Assembly (NCBI GenBank): GCA_032622095.1
Contig: CP136061.1
Coordinates: 130,460,754 to 130,524,753, forward strand
Direction of reading: 5' to 3'
Length of the DNA: 64,000 nt
Source of the DNA: Siphonodentalium dalli
Taxonomy: Eukaryota > Mollusca > Scaphopoda > Gadilida > Siphonodentaliidae
In this document: one piece after another, positions 47,513-58,281 of the stretch
How the letters are laid out: the number at the start of each line of letters is the position of its first letter
Numbering within the stretch: position 1 is the first letter of the stretch
Translations under genes and position numbers: made by a program
The notes under the pieces: model-generated
Told to the model about the DNA's origin: nothing
Seen by the model: only the letters and a program-made list of their open reading frames with translations
Database searches by the model: none

Positions 47513-48300
47513 TCTCATATATATATTTGAAGACCTGTGTATGTCTGTATGTCCTTTATAGAATCGAAAACGGGTTGACCGATCGAGACCAAACTTCCTA
47601 TCCAAGGGTAAAATCCCACGGGAATCGTCGACGTCGCATTTTGGACAAGCTCTGAGCACCGATTCTCCAGTCCCGATCATCAAAATCACCGCAAACGCCA
47701 CTTCGGGGGTCAAGGCATCAACGATCTTTATATTGACCATATTCGGGGGAATTTCGGAGGTGTTAAGGATTAACGCTCTTTATTACAATCGAAGCTGCTA
47801 AACGGCTACCCATGCGTAAAATACGGATGCAAAACGAAACGCGGAATGCAATTATCTCGATTAAAAAGGCAGAATGGGTTGTTGTGCCATATATGTCCTA
47901 GGAACAGGGGAATTTTTCATCGGGTCAGTCTTTGAGGGACGGGTACCATGAATTAATTCATGAAAAACAAAATATGCGTGTTGTGCTGTCGTTTCGACCG
48001 ATCGGGACGAAACTTGGTACGTGTGTGTAGTTTGACCAGGCGGTCGTCCTTGTCGTATTGGCGAGTCCGTGCGACGCCCATGCAACGCATGCGCAGACGA
48101 GATCTCGGAAACGGGTGGTGCTATCGACTTGAAATTTGCTATGTGAATGTATCTTGCCCCGGATACGATTTTTATCGGGTCGCCGAGCCCGTGCGACACA
48201 AGCTTCGCGCATGCGCAGACCAGATCTCTGAAACGGGTGGAGCTATCGACTTGAAATTTGGTTTTTGAATAACCCGGACAACGTCGGGCTCATCGGCTAG
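47513..48300 (+). mobile_element. Helitron-type element K
   Basis: 5' TCTCATATATATATTTGAAG at 47513; 3' hairpin and CTAG at 48297-48300, followed by T. Its first third is inverted-sense kin of element D and the 6.3-6.6 kb sequence (TTAACGCTCTTTATTA); the rest has the 122-bp units. It is the last unit, so the outward CTAG meets a (CA)(TA) microsatellite. Confidence 0.8.
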
Positions 48301-48301
48301 T

Positions 48302-48345
<44 letters not shown>

Positions 48346-48360
48346 ACATACACATAGACA
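48301..48360. repeat. (CA)n(TA)n microsatellite
   Basis: Short CA run then about 26 bp of TA and CA-rich sequence, directly after the Helitron array. Confidence 0.9.
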
Positions 48361-48565
48361 TTGTAAATTGGCACACTCGATATTCGTTATGGAATTTTGC
48401 ATATCTAAAACACGTAGAAACCATACAAATAGCAACATAATATGCATAGTTGTACTATGAATAAGGAATCTACGACGTGATCTTCACATATATATGTATG
48501 TCTGCATGTTCACACATACAGACGCACACACATATAAGCACCACGCTCGCCAAATATTTGAGTAG

Positions 48566-49069
48566 TTATTTAAATTGTTTCAATCCGATTTTTATAAAGT
48601 TTGAAAGTTTGTTTAGCTTCATTGTGTCAGAAGAATTTAATAAGCCATAAAAAGACTCTCGCCATGGATTTTTCCAGATCGATTCGTCAATATATTTCAT
48701 CCGGTATTCACGTAAATTTGGACAAACTATTACAAAATGATATTCATCGCACACGATGGCGCCACATAACTGACATGAGCCAATTCCTGATATCCCTTTC
48801 TTTTGGTTCTTAGATTTTGCCCACTTCATAGTCTCAACGCCTAATCTATTATTTGATGTACGAATTCTCTGTAGCGAGATAATTGAATTAAAGGGACATT
48901 CAACATAAAAACGACTAAGCGAAGGACATTTTTTCAGGTTACGATAAAATTCTCTTCGTGACGATTGAGAAACTTCATTATTCCACTGGAGGAAAAAATT
49001 GCCAAGTAGTATTTTGTGCATATATTGAAGTTTAGAATTCGAAACGGGTAAAGATCGTGGCATATACAA
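48566..49069 (-). pseudogene. LINE ORF2 C-terminal fragment with CCHC zinc knuckle
   Basis: An uninterrupted minus-strand frame of about 167 codons ending at TAA/TGA-class stop 48566. It contains CQLCGAIVCDEYHFVIVCPN, a C-x2-C-x8-H-x4-C arrangement (residues 99, 102, 111, 116), preceded by basic sequence and followed by REYRMKY and LSNFIKIGLKQF. Such a CCHC motif plus a short helical tail closes the ORF2 of many CR1/RTE/L2-type LINEs. There is no RT core in frame upstream, so it is a 5'-truncated insertion. The intact frame suggests it is fairly young. Confidence 0.72.
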
Positions 49070-49210
49070 AATATACGCATAGTGTTTCTGAATAACAAAT
49101 TTAATCCACTCGTGGGATTTGCGATTTACACCACTCGCTGAAGCTCGTGGTGTAAATCGCCAATCCCACGAGTGGATTAAATTTGTTACTCAGAACACTA
49201 TGTGTATATT
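49070..49210. repeat. Snap-back hairpin, ~65-bp arms, CTCG apex
   Basis: AATTTAATCCACTCGTGGGA pairs with TCCCACGAGTGGATTAAATT, extended outward by AGTGTTTCTGA and TCAGAACACT. The apex reads CTCGCTGAAGCTCG. It begins just beyond the 5' end of the LINE fragment. Confidence 0.92.
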
Positions 49211-49507
49211 CTATATATCAATACGCGCGTTTCTGGGAATCTATGAGGTGCAACGATGTGACGCATTCATGTCGATTTCACAAGACCATGTCGATTTAAC
49301 TCTAACGTATTAACCCTGAACGCACGGATAGCGAGCTTTGTGTTTACAGTAAATATATATACTTCGTATATACCGAAATCATCCCAGATAATCAGGAATA
49401 TCGTATCAGATTTTTCCCCATATGTACCGTTACGAAGCTACTGGAATGTGCAAAAAATTGGTATAAAACAAATATTCCGAATGAGGCTCTTGGGTTGGGA
49501 GAAAAAT
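49211..49507. other. Intronic, no gene seen
   Basis: Unassigned short stretch between two hairpins. Confidence 0.4.
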
Positions 49508-49660
49508 GATCCATCATGACCTGGGATGTGTGCATGGAACAATCTCACCCTCGGGGCCAGATATTTGGTCCGGACACTCGGCAAGCCTCGTGTCCGGCCC
49601 CAATATATGGCCCCCAGGGTGAGATTTTTCCATCCCACACCCCAGGTCATGATGGATAAT
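49508..49660. repeat. Snap-back hairpin, ~70-bp arms, CTCG apex
   Basis: ATCCATCATGACCTGGGATG pairs, with small gaps, with the right arm ending CCAGGTCATGATGGAT. ATCTCACCCT and AGGGTGAGAT also pair. The apex reads CTCGGCAAGCCTCG. Confidence 0.9.
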
Positions 49661-50420
49661 ATTAGTCTCCGATTGGTAGGATAAGACAAGGATGCGAACA
49701 CAAAGACGCGCCTATTTGTTCCCAATCATATATTCGCATGCAGTGATGTTAAGATATGTAATATCTATGGCTGTTGGGTGAACTTATTAGCTGAATATCG
49801 ATACAAGCGAAATAAATTTTACCAAGAGACTACTCATTAGCAAGCTTTAGCATATTCGTTGGTGAGCAATCTCAAGTCGCGTGCAATGATTATGTTCCTG
49901 CTGGGTATGGACACACTTCAGCGCCTTTATAGTCAGTCTAGCCTCATATTAGGAACTCAATTACCTTTCTTGGATGGAATGTTTGCTCCATTTTCTGAGT
50001 GCTTTGTTTGCCAGGGTGGTTAGCAAACTTAGTTAACACCACATTATTATGCGGTATTATTTTTCACAGCACAACAATGTCCATAACGACAATAGTCACC
50101 ACACAGTGTAATTTTTTAACAAAACATAACAAAATTAAATCGAACCATCATTATGAGACTGTCGTTTGCGACTTTGCGTACTGGCCACTAACACAGCTAG
50201 AGAACACCACCAGAGCATGTTTTTGTCTATAAATGTCAATCTATAGTTTATTACCAGCGAGATCCAGACCTTTAGCACACTTGACTTATACCAGATAGGC
50301 ATGCGTGTGGGGCCTACAATATAAGATCAATACCTCTATAGGCTTGTACGAGATTCATAGAAAGCCTCTAGTTTTTTAGATACCCTTTCTGTAGAAAAGA
50401 ACAGACGGCGATAGGAGGAA
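49661..50420. other. Intronic, no gene seen
   Basis: No motif or repeat recognised. Confidence 0.45.
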
Positions 50421-50424
50421 TTAT

Positions 50425-50965
50425 GTTTTTTGCTCAACTTTACTTAGTAAAGTTTGAGCTATTGCCATGGATTGGCATCTGTCGTCCGTGCGTGCGGTCA
50501 TGCGTCCGTGCGTGCGTCAACAATTTTCCCTCGGCACGCCCTACAGGCCGCATCCCTCATCCGATCTTCACCAAACTTCACACTTCGAATTTCGATGAAA
50601 AGCAAGGCCACCAGCAGCCATCTTGAATTTCAAATTTGAATCCGTCGATACACCCTACAGCCCGTATTTATGGCCGGATCATTTTTCAATTCGCGGGATT
50701 GTGATCACCTGTAGATGGGGAGCTATCGAATTTGAAAGATTTTCGATGAAAAATATGGCCGCGGCAGCCATCTTGGATTTTACTAAATCCTTTGGCACAC
50801 CCTACAGACCACATCCCCTCATCCAATCGTCACCAAACTTCATATGGCTCTTCGGGATGACCTCTAGATTGGAGCCATCGATTATTTCTTAAATTCGTTA
50901 TAAAAATAGCTGACAGCAACTATCTTGGATTTCAAATTGGATTCCATCCACAAACTGCAGCCCAC
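50425..50965. repeat. Dispersed repeat with ~146-bp internal tandem units
   Basis: It opens with the short palindrome CTCAACTTTACTTAGTAAAG and a CCGTGCGTGCG stretch. Three diverged units follow, each with CACRCCCTACAG, CCATCTTG and TTCGATGAAAA-type words (about 50535, 50655 and 50795). CAGCCATCTTGGATTT links it in wording to the foldback arms at 24 and 28 kb. The family is not one I can name. Confidence 0.6.
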
Positions 50966-51586
50966 ATTTATTGGTGAAATGTTTGAAATGAAATTAATTT
51001 CATTACACAATACAAGACGTTTACTCTAATTTTTTGGCTTTCCTACTTTATCATTCTATTCATTGCTCAGCAAAAAATAAACTCCTTCCAAAGTTGAGCT
51101 GCAGTGTCAGTGACACTTTCATATTATATGCTTGCCTATAAAATAGCGGACAAATACCGTAAGGTATAGATCGTCGTATCTATCTCTTCGGAGCTGCAGT
51201 GTAATCATGTTTTGTTATTTCACTGTAGGAATCGATATTTCACTGTAGCTAGCTGACTTGAAACTAACAACTACCAGGAACACACGTACCTCCAAAGTGG
51301 ACTCAGCGATCAGTGCCTGTACACTGTTCACTTGCCAATCAAAATCGACGAACTAATGATGCCATTTGATCGAATCGATAATTCTACAACGTGTCAAATT
51401 CAACTTTAGGTCTAGGCTCTATCGTCTTTGTAAACACTAAAACACACTCTTTAATGATGAACGTAAGTTAGATACATTATATGAACCACTGCATTAATTG
51501 TGTACAGTTAGTTATTTAATTAAATAAGAGTTAATTTAACAACTTTGAACATTAATAATGGGTTCACGATAAAAAGAATATATGCA
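50966..51586. other. Intronic, no gene seen
   Basis: AT-rich sequence without recognisable features. Confidence 0.45.
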
Positions 51587-52063
51587 CTATCCATACTGGC
51601 GGGAAATACCCACGATCGTTACCATAGAGACAAAAAGAAAAGGGGATAAGTTGTCCGAGCGGATGGGGACTGCGATTTCCCCGTTACATACCATCAAAGA
51701 TTCAATATCCTTGTAAATGTCAACAATGATGTTATACATCGTACCACCTATGTTGTTGAGTGCTATTGTATAACCTAAATATTCTGTACGGACGGTATGA
51801 ATAGCTTTTTCAAAATCAATTAAGGCACAAAACAATATCAATTTCGAGCAATTACCCTGCAGCCCTGCTGCGATACTAGTGAAACGAACTTGTAAAAGAC
51901 AATGAATTTCTGGAAGATAATAGTGACATAACTTCAACCGACGTACTTGCTGCACCCAGGCAATTAAAACATCGAAAACCGACATGTTTAGATAACATTC
52001 AAAACGAATTACTGAAACAGTTATTCCGTTGGTAGTAGGTGGTGTGACAAGACTTTTAACCAT
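51587..52063 (-). pseudogene. LINE RT fragment (palm, part)
   Basis: Minus-strand frame with LILFCALIDFEKAIHTVRTE, the RT motif A region (FxxFIDFxKAFD in intact elements; here D is replaced by H after AI). MYNIIVDIYKDIESLMVCNG and NLSPFLF follow, matching the MYxxIKxxYxxxxSCVxxNG and GDxLSPxLF blocks. It stops before the catalytic YADD box. The frame is open but the lost motif A aspartate and missing QG make it inactive. Confidence 0.72.
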
Positions 52064-52066
52064 GTC

Positions 52067-52405
52067 TTGAAGTCAGTATATTATCCGTTAAGTTGGAGCC
52101 TTTCATTTATCAAAACATTGTATAAAAAATCAAACAGACATGATCCAAACAATTATAGAGCAGTCGTTCTGGGTAGTAATTTGTTCAATAAAGTTATTAA
52201 TTCTGGAATAGACAATTATTTAGAAACAAACAATATCAGTTACTCATGTGAATCGAGATTTTCAGCATTCCTCTGGAACAATGATATTGACAACATACTT
52301 TATGTGATGTGCGATGGTAGGCCTATACTCGAATATGACTTATCATATTGTGTTTTACTTTCGGTAAAATTTAATACATTTTTCAAGTACCAACTTCAAC
52401 ATTAA
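52067..52405 (+). pseudogene. LINE RT fragment (fingers), opposite strand to its partner
   Basis: Plus-strand frame starting LSWSLSFIKTLYKKSNRHDP, then NNYRAVVLGSNLFNKVI and DNYLETNNIS. This matches the start of the RT domain in CR1/RTE-type LINEs (I..LYKKGDxxDPxNYRGIxL...). The similarity ends near 52250. It sits back to back with the minus-strand palm fragment, three bases away. Confidence 0.7.
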
Positions 52406-52585
52406 AATATAATGATTAATTCTAGAATAGACAATTATTTAGAAACAAACAATATCAGTTTGTCATCTGAATCGAGATTTTCAGCATTCCTTTGGAACAA
52501 TGATATTGACAACATACTTTATGTGATGTGCGATGATAGGCCTAAAATTAATTATCATATTGTGTTTTACTTCTGGTAATTACTA
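52200..52585. repeat. 219-bp tandem duplication inside the LINE fragment
   Basis: TCTGGAATAGACAATTATTT (52202) recurs as TCTAGAATAGACAATTATTT at 52421, followed by about 150 nearly identical bases. It duplicates the end of the RT fingers fragment and its flank. Confidence 0.85.
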
Positions 52586-53103
52586 ACTTCAACTTCGTGT
52601 TTTGAGACGCAAAATAAATAACATCCGACTTAACTAAAAATTGCTAGTCAATTGTCCGCTAAAGCGGAAAAAGAAAACTGGAAAAAAGTTCAAATCAACA
52701 TCATTCGTATATGCCACAGGTTTATCGAATATCCAAGACAGTTTAACCCAGTAATAGCTTCAAAGAAAATCATAATTGAGAACACTCTTTTTTATCCATC
52801 GCTTTCTGAAACGGAATCATGGACGCTCTTTATCAGAGACGATATTTTTTGCTGACTGACAAAAAATTGTTAAAACTTCCACTTTTGAATCACGGGTATA
52901 CGAATTATTTTCTGGTATAGAACACGCACCAATTAGTTTTACGGTGTCAAATCGGTTGGGGCATTTGTAAGATTATTTCTTTGCTGAACAAACAAAATTA
53001 AATACACTAGCGAAGTTGCGTGGTCACATGTATCTGTCAGGTGGTCTGCAGATGCGAAACAACGTGTACCGAGATAAGGATTGAGATGTACTATCAATTT
53101 GTA
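52586..53103. other. Possible LINE tail, otherwise no gene seen
   Basis: The plus-strand frame 52652-52855 (VQINIIRICHRFIEYPRQFN) faintly recalls the C-terminal part of LINE ORF2 proteins. This would fit the neighbouring RT fragments but is weak. Confidence 0.3.
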
Positions 53104-53470
53104 TTACAGTTGGGTCTCTCTCTCCCCTATGGGAGATTCGCAGATTAATCCGAGTGTCCAGAAAAAATGCGGACCTGTCGCCTCAAAGGGGGGAAATTGG
53201 TTCGCGGAGCAATCCGAGTCGCCCTGAAAAAAATGCCGACCTGTCGCCTCTATATATATCAGTGTTAAGAGTCGCCAGGTCAGCATTGTTTCAGGGCGAC
53301 TCGGATGGGTCTGATAACCAATTTTGGCACATATATGGCCAAAATTGGTTATCAGACCCATCCGAGTTACCTTTAAAATGCTGACCTGGCGACTCTAATT
53401 GCAAAAATTGGTTCGCAGACCCATCCGAGGTGGGCCTGAAAAATGCCGAGCTGGCACATATAATGGCAAA
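53104..53470. repeat. Inverted and direct repeats built on CCTGTCGCCTC / CCCATCCGAG
   Basis: The core is a long palindrome: AGAGTCGCCAGGTCAGCATT (53268) pairs with AATGCTGACCTGGCGACTCT (53377), and GGATGGGTCTGATAACCAAT pairs with ATTGGTTATCAGACCCATCC around GGCACATATATGGCC. Further partial copies flank it on the left (GAAATTGGTTCGCGGAGCAA) and right (AAAATTGGTTCGCAGACCCA). Confidence 0.85.
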
Positions 53471-54030
53471 TACTGATTGAACTGTACTATCTAAGAGTAG
53501 ATATTCACTGATATTTTTTTTCTGTGTCATCTGACACATAAATTTGTCCTTAGAATCCAGGTCATCGGACACATATATAGTCATACACCAGATCAAATGA
53601 AACACCTGCAAAAAAGCATGTGTCAGTCAAATAGGCAATCTGACACATATAATTTTGAAGAAAAAAAAAATTCAAAACTTGTCGGCCAGTTTGTCCTCAA
53701 AATGTGTGTCGCGTGTGTCAGTAAACACATTCGCGTTGACGCGGGCGTTTTTCTAGGTGTGTCATATGACCCTCCTTGGTGTCGGTTTGGTTCAGGAATT
53801 TGAAAACATGCACTAACAAGTATCATGTGTTCCAAAACCAGAAAAGGTGAAAATAATTAATTTGAAGAAAAAAAAATGAGTATCAAATATACTAAACTTG
53901 AGAAGTTTAGGATATCTGATACTGGGACAGTAATTTTTTAAAGATCTGGTTTTGGGAAAATGGACACAAGTCCCCCCATATAGTTGAGTTTGTTTCGTTG
54001 TACGAAGGGGAACGCTACTTGAATACTCAC
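53471..54030. other. Intron start region, no gene seen
   Basis: CTGACACATA / TGTGTCATCTGACACATA words recur near 53525, 53570 and 53640. Otherwise unassigned sequence leading to the donor of GPCR exon 1. Confidence 0.45.
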
Positions 54031-54349
54031 CGACAATGCTGAGAGGATCTGCAACCGTCGTCACGTATAAGTCTGATATCGCGAGGTTCACGATAAATGT
54101 TGATTCTAGTGTTTGCAAACTTTTTCTTTTCCTCACTGCAATCAAGATGAAAATATTCCCGATAGTTCCAATGATAGCTGCGATACCAAGAAGTATCACA
54201 CACGGGTACGCAAGCCATGGCGCAACCGTCACGAATTGGTGCCGTTCGCAATACACGCAAACGGTGGTCCCATTGTCTGTCATGCTCACAATAAAGGCAA
54301 ACCCTTCTTTGTGATCACACCGACTATTGTGCACATTGATAACGGACAT
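54031..54349 (-). CDS. Class A GPCR, coding exon 1 (N-terminus, TM1, TM2)
   Basis: First coding exon of a seven-transmembrane receptor that would sit in the plasma membrane and signal through G proteins. Two in-frame ATGs exist, at 54349 and 54283; an in-frame TAG lies just above the first. The 54283 ATG has the better context (A at -3) and is used for numbering. An N-glycosylation sequon (NGT, residues 4-6) lies in the short extracellular N-terminus. TM1 is about residues 26-50 with the class A GN pair (N43). TM2 is about 62-84 with LAxxD (D71). The exon ends after residue 84 plus one base, at a GTGAGT donor (54030 downward). Its phase-1 end matches the acceptor at 16217, and the joined reading passes naturally from TM2 through extracellular loop 1 to TM3. 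Seen: frame, motifs, donor. Known: these are class A hallmarks. Inferred: the pairing with the exon 38 kb away. The ligand is unknown. Confidence 0.87.
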
Positions 54350-55305
54350 ACCGATGTCGGTCACAATATGCTATTGGCTCATTCATTGGACACGAAGGCG
54401 TGATTTCTGTCAGGCAGACGAAGACAATCATTAAAGTACAATAAAGTCGATAAGAGCGTCAATTAAGATACAAATGCGAGCATAGATACTGTACTTTGAT
54501 GCATATATATAGTTATGTCACCGGAAATAATCGATTACGTAAGTACTTGTGATAGTCTTGGTTAATTTTTCACAGTATGAACTCCCTGGTATAAGAGATT
54601 TCATGCCGAGAGAGCATCAGTAGTCGCGACCATTTTACCTGATCGAGTGCTCAGCGGAAATCCAATAATTATGTAAAGGGCCTGTTTGCGTCCGTGGCGA
54701 ATGTCACGTAATTAACGCCTCACTATTAATTGAATTTTGGGCCTTGGACTAACATGCCACTTAAATAGTATCCATGGTTAAGTATGTTCATCTCCAGTTT
54801 AAACCAAATCAAGGACGTGGCTTGAGGGTTCTTTTTTGTGGCGGGTTGTGTCTGCAACTGTGTATTACCCACAAAACCTCCCACTTGATGACCAACACTG
54901 TATTGAATTGGATTTTTTTCAAATCATCGTACCTCAAACATTCCAAACTAATATAGTGACTGACAGCCCTTTTTTTGTTTAGCTGAAACATCTCCAACTA
55001 ACGCCCATTTCATTTTGAAAGTTTGATTTATATTACGAAAGCATTGGAATATGAATCTAAATTGACATGTACAGTAATAAAAGGCCGCTATCAAATGTCC
55101 CCGGAATAATGTGGCTTTATTCTACCGGTGGCTTTATTTTCAAATGAGAAGAATTTGATTCCGGGAAAAACCATTGAATCAAACTTTGCTTCCAACATTA
55201 CTGTCTATGGTAATATTTCTGAATAACGCAATGACGGACGCAACCATCATCTGATGTATTATCAAATTGAACGGACGTAGCCAAGATTCGAACTGGGCCC
55301 AGATT
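54350..55305. other. Upstream of the GPCR gene; 5' UTR/promoter expected but not resolved
   Basis: The receptor's 5' untranslated region and promoter should lie here. TATATATA-type sequence at about 54508-54515 could be a TATA element on the minus strand, but nothing else supports it. No other gene is seen. Confidence 0.35.
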
Positions 55306-55309
55306 CTAT

Positions 55310-55775
55310 AAGTCGACAAGAATCATAACTGCGGTAAAAATGGGCAGACCGAATTTCGAACTTGATCCCTATTTTCATATGAGTAATCCAAAATACCAAA
55401 TTTGAAAACAAACATATAACTATAACTAAAGCTTTCACCCGGAAACAGAAATAATCGTCAAATTATAAGTCAACAAGGTAAGATAGGAGTACGAATCCAA
55501 ATTCGAACTTGACCTGTATTTTCATATGGGTAATCCATATACCAAATTTGAAAACAATCAGTTAACTAAAACTAAAGTTATCACACGGAAACCAAAATGA
55601 TCGGCAAATTGTAAGTCCACAAGGACCATAACTCTGGCAAAAATGGGCGGACCGAACCCAAATATGAACTTGGTCTGTATTTGCATTTGGGTAATTCACA
55701 TACGAAATTTGAAAACAATATGATAACTAAAACTAAAGTTATCATCCGGCAATCATCTGGGACGGGTGGACGGAC
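55310..55775. repeat. Three tandem ~150-bp units
   Basis: Unit starts at 55310, 55467 and 55613 (AAGTC-ACAAGG-type), each with CCAAATTTGAAAACAA and AACTAAAACTAAAGTTATCA. It ends in GACGGGTGGACGGACACC. A run of about 16 C follows at 55796. Family not identified. Confidence 0.75.
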
Positions 55776-58281
55776 ACCGCTGACTTTTATAGACCCCCCC
55801 CCCCCCCCCCCGCTCCCAAAAAAAACATTTTCGTGGGACAAATATTGGTTGGAAAATTAAAGGATCAGAACAATCTCAAATAGGCTTGAAACATCCCACT
55901 GCTGTTGATACCAATGATGACATTTCTAACTGCTAAAATTGGGGTATCAGCACCTGTCATTCAAAACTCGTGAACTAAGTTTGAGCTAAATCGACTTGCT
56001 AGAATCAGCGAAACCCGAGTTTTTGTTTGTTTTTCGTACCAAGAGATAGACTGTCGTTTACTGAATATGATTTGGCCGGCCGCCCCCCCCCCTAATGTGA
56101 CATCCTATTTGTCTTGGGGTGCATCCAGTGACAGGTGGTGTAATATGACCATACGCTTGCGTAATTAACGAACCACGGCTAAACCACACGCATAAGCTAG
56201 GATAAACCTGTGCCTTATTTAATCTTATAAAAATAACTTCATAGATGCGTATTCCCATCAAATAAGATTCACTTAGGCCTTATATCGTGACGTGGTTATG
56301 ATTAATTTCACTCCAGACATGCACAAGGATTCATCGAAAGAGTTGCAATGGTCCTATAGCTAGCAATTTCGTGTATTAATTAGGTCAATCAAACATCAGG
56401 TCATTGAGAAATCAGAGATTCACAATGCAAACAAACTACGAGCTCTCAACTCAAGACTTAAAAAATAAAAAAAATAAAATTAAAGCCGTTCCTTTTGTAC
56501 AAATTATTATAGGATATAAACTCTCAACACCAAACTAAAAGTATTCAAAATCAAGACTTTTGGTTGTTGTCGAGAGGGGGAGTATTTTACTGAAATTAGC
56601 CATTATATTATTGACGCTGTGTGCGCAATCCGATTGAGATGTGTACTATACGAAGAAGCTTACAAGTCGAGTTCATCATGTTCATTTCATTCATAAAATG
56701 TCATCATGTCGATTTCAACGAAAATCGACGAACAACGTTATCCTGTAGCTTTCACCATCAACCGAATTCGCAATAACCTGAATGTATCTTCTGCTTTGGT
56801 CAAAAGTATGTGTTCCCTGTCGATTCATGAAAATGGAAGGATATCTAGGATTATCAGATTCACGTATTAGATAATTTAAACGCGATATAATCACGTTTGC
56901 ATGCATCACGAATTTCGATTCCAGTATTGTCTCCCGCCCTGTCAGAGTGATTGAGATTTTCTCATTGCACACACGATTTATATTTTAGGCAACTCCAATA
57001 CAAATATTTGACAGTCCTTAATATGTCATAATTATGTTCTCAATAAAATGTAAACAGCCGCTACGAATGAACTTGACTGTGTATAATTCAGATAGCAACT
57101 CCCCTCATTTTGGAACGCCGGTAACTGACAGACACACATGCTATTTCCGATTACGACATTAATGCGTTAAGCCCACCGATCTATACTGTGCGACAAAAGT
57201 GGTCGCAAAAATAAAAAATACCAGCGTCGTATTAGATAATAATTGGTGACGTCACACACCCAGATATAGTCTATATACGACCCAAAGCGTCCGGCTTTGG
57301 TTCGTTGTGAGACCTGGTCGTACTAGGGCGACCGTATCACGCGATGCATCGACATGCGGATGCGGCTTAGAGCATGGCCCACTTCGCTCCTAGATCGCTT
57401 CAAGACGAGTGGTTGAATTGACCCGGCTGACACAATCGGCTAATCACGTCTCATCACATTGTTTCAGATTAAATCGTTTTAGCTTAACTTTTGAGCTATT
57501 GCCTGAGATATCTCCTGATTGAATGGTCAAAGAATGTTCAGTCCGACGCTCTTCATTTATACAGTATAGTGTTTACTCCTCACAAGACCTTGAATAACAC
57601 CACGTATGTGTTCAGAACGTGCGATTTAAATGATCCATCTGTGGTATTGGATGAGCAGGGTGCCACAAAATTAATGTTAATAGCATGTCAAAAACAATTG
57701 ACGGGGTGCTCAGCCGACAAGACTGGTCTGTAAAAGCTCCGGGTTATTTAAAAAAAACAAACAAACAAAACAATTGATAGTAATAAGCGATATTAAACAG
57801 ATACGCTCTGACTTCAACCGGTTTCATTAGTGTCAGCGCCCACCGCAGTTGAAGTTGGATACATGAAACAAAAATATATAGATTCTACCGGAATACGGAA
57901 CAGCTGTGGCCTACGAGTGTCCAACAAGTGACAGAGATTATCAGATTTACACCAAGACATCGTCACTTCCACCGTTATTTAAACCAGAATAGTTCACAGC
58001 AAAAATATAGTGTTATTCCCTTCCATTGAGAATAATAGTTTGGCAGTACAGACCAATTCTAAATTAATCACACGTCGGTACTTTGGCAAACACAACATGT
58101 TCACAGTTTATTCGACCAGATAAGTTGATATTACAACATTTTGGAGCTTCCTCTTTGAAATGGTATATGACATGGAATATGTTGTATACAATATGATATG
58201 TGGATTGCATATTAAGTGGCCTTTAAGTGCCAATTAACAGTATGGTTATGGTAAATATAATTACAAGAGCAAGGAAATTAT
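55776..58281. other. Intergenic, no gene seen
   Basis: C-runs at 55796 and 56083. Frames at 56972-56715 (minus) and 57491-57733 (plus) have no domain or splice context. The 57250-57470 patch is GC-richer than its surroundings without an identifiable cause. Confidence 0.45.

Noticed and set aside
44638-48268. Many basic 60-185-residue proteins on both strands
   Set aside because: All are translations of the 122-bp Helitron-internal repeat in several frames; the same peptide recurs in every copy.
52652-52855. Separate small gene
   Set aside because: Only a faint resemblance to LINE ORF2 C-terminal sequence, beside other LINE fragments.
56715-56972. 85-residue minus-strand frame
   Set aside because: No motif, no splice context and no neighbour to support it.
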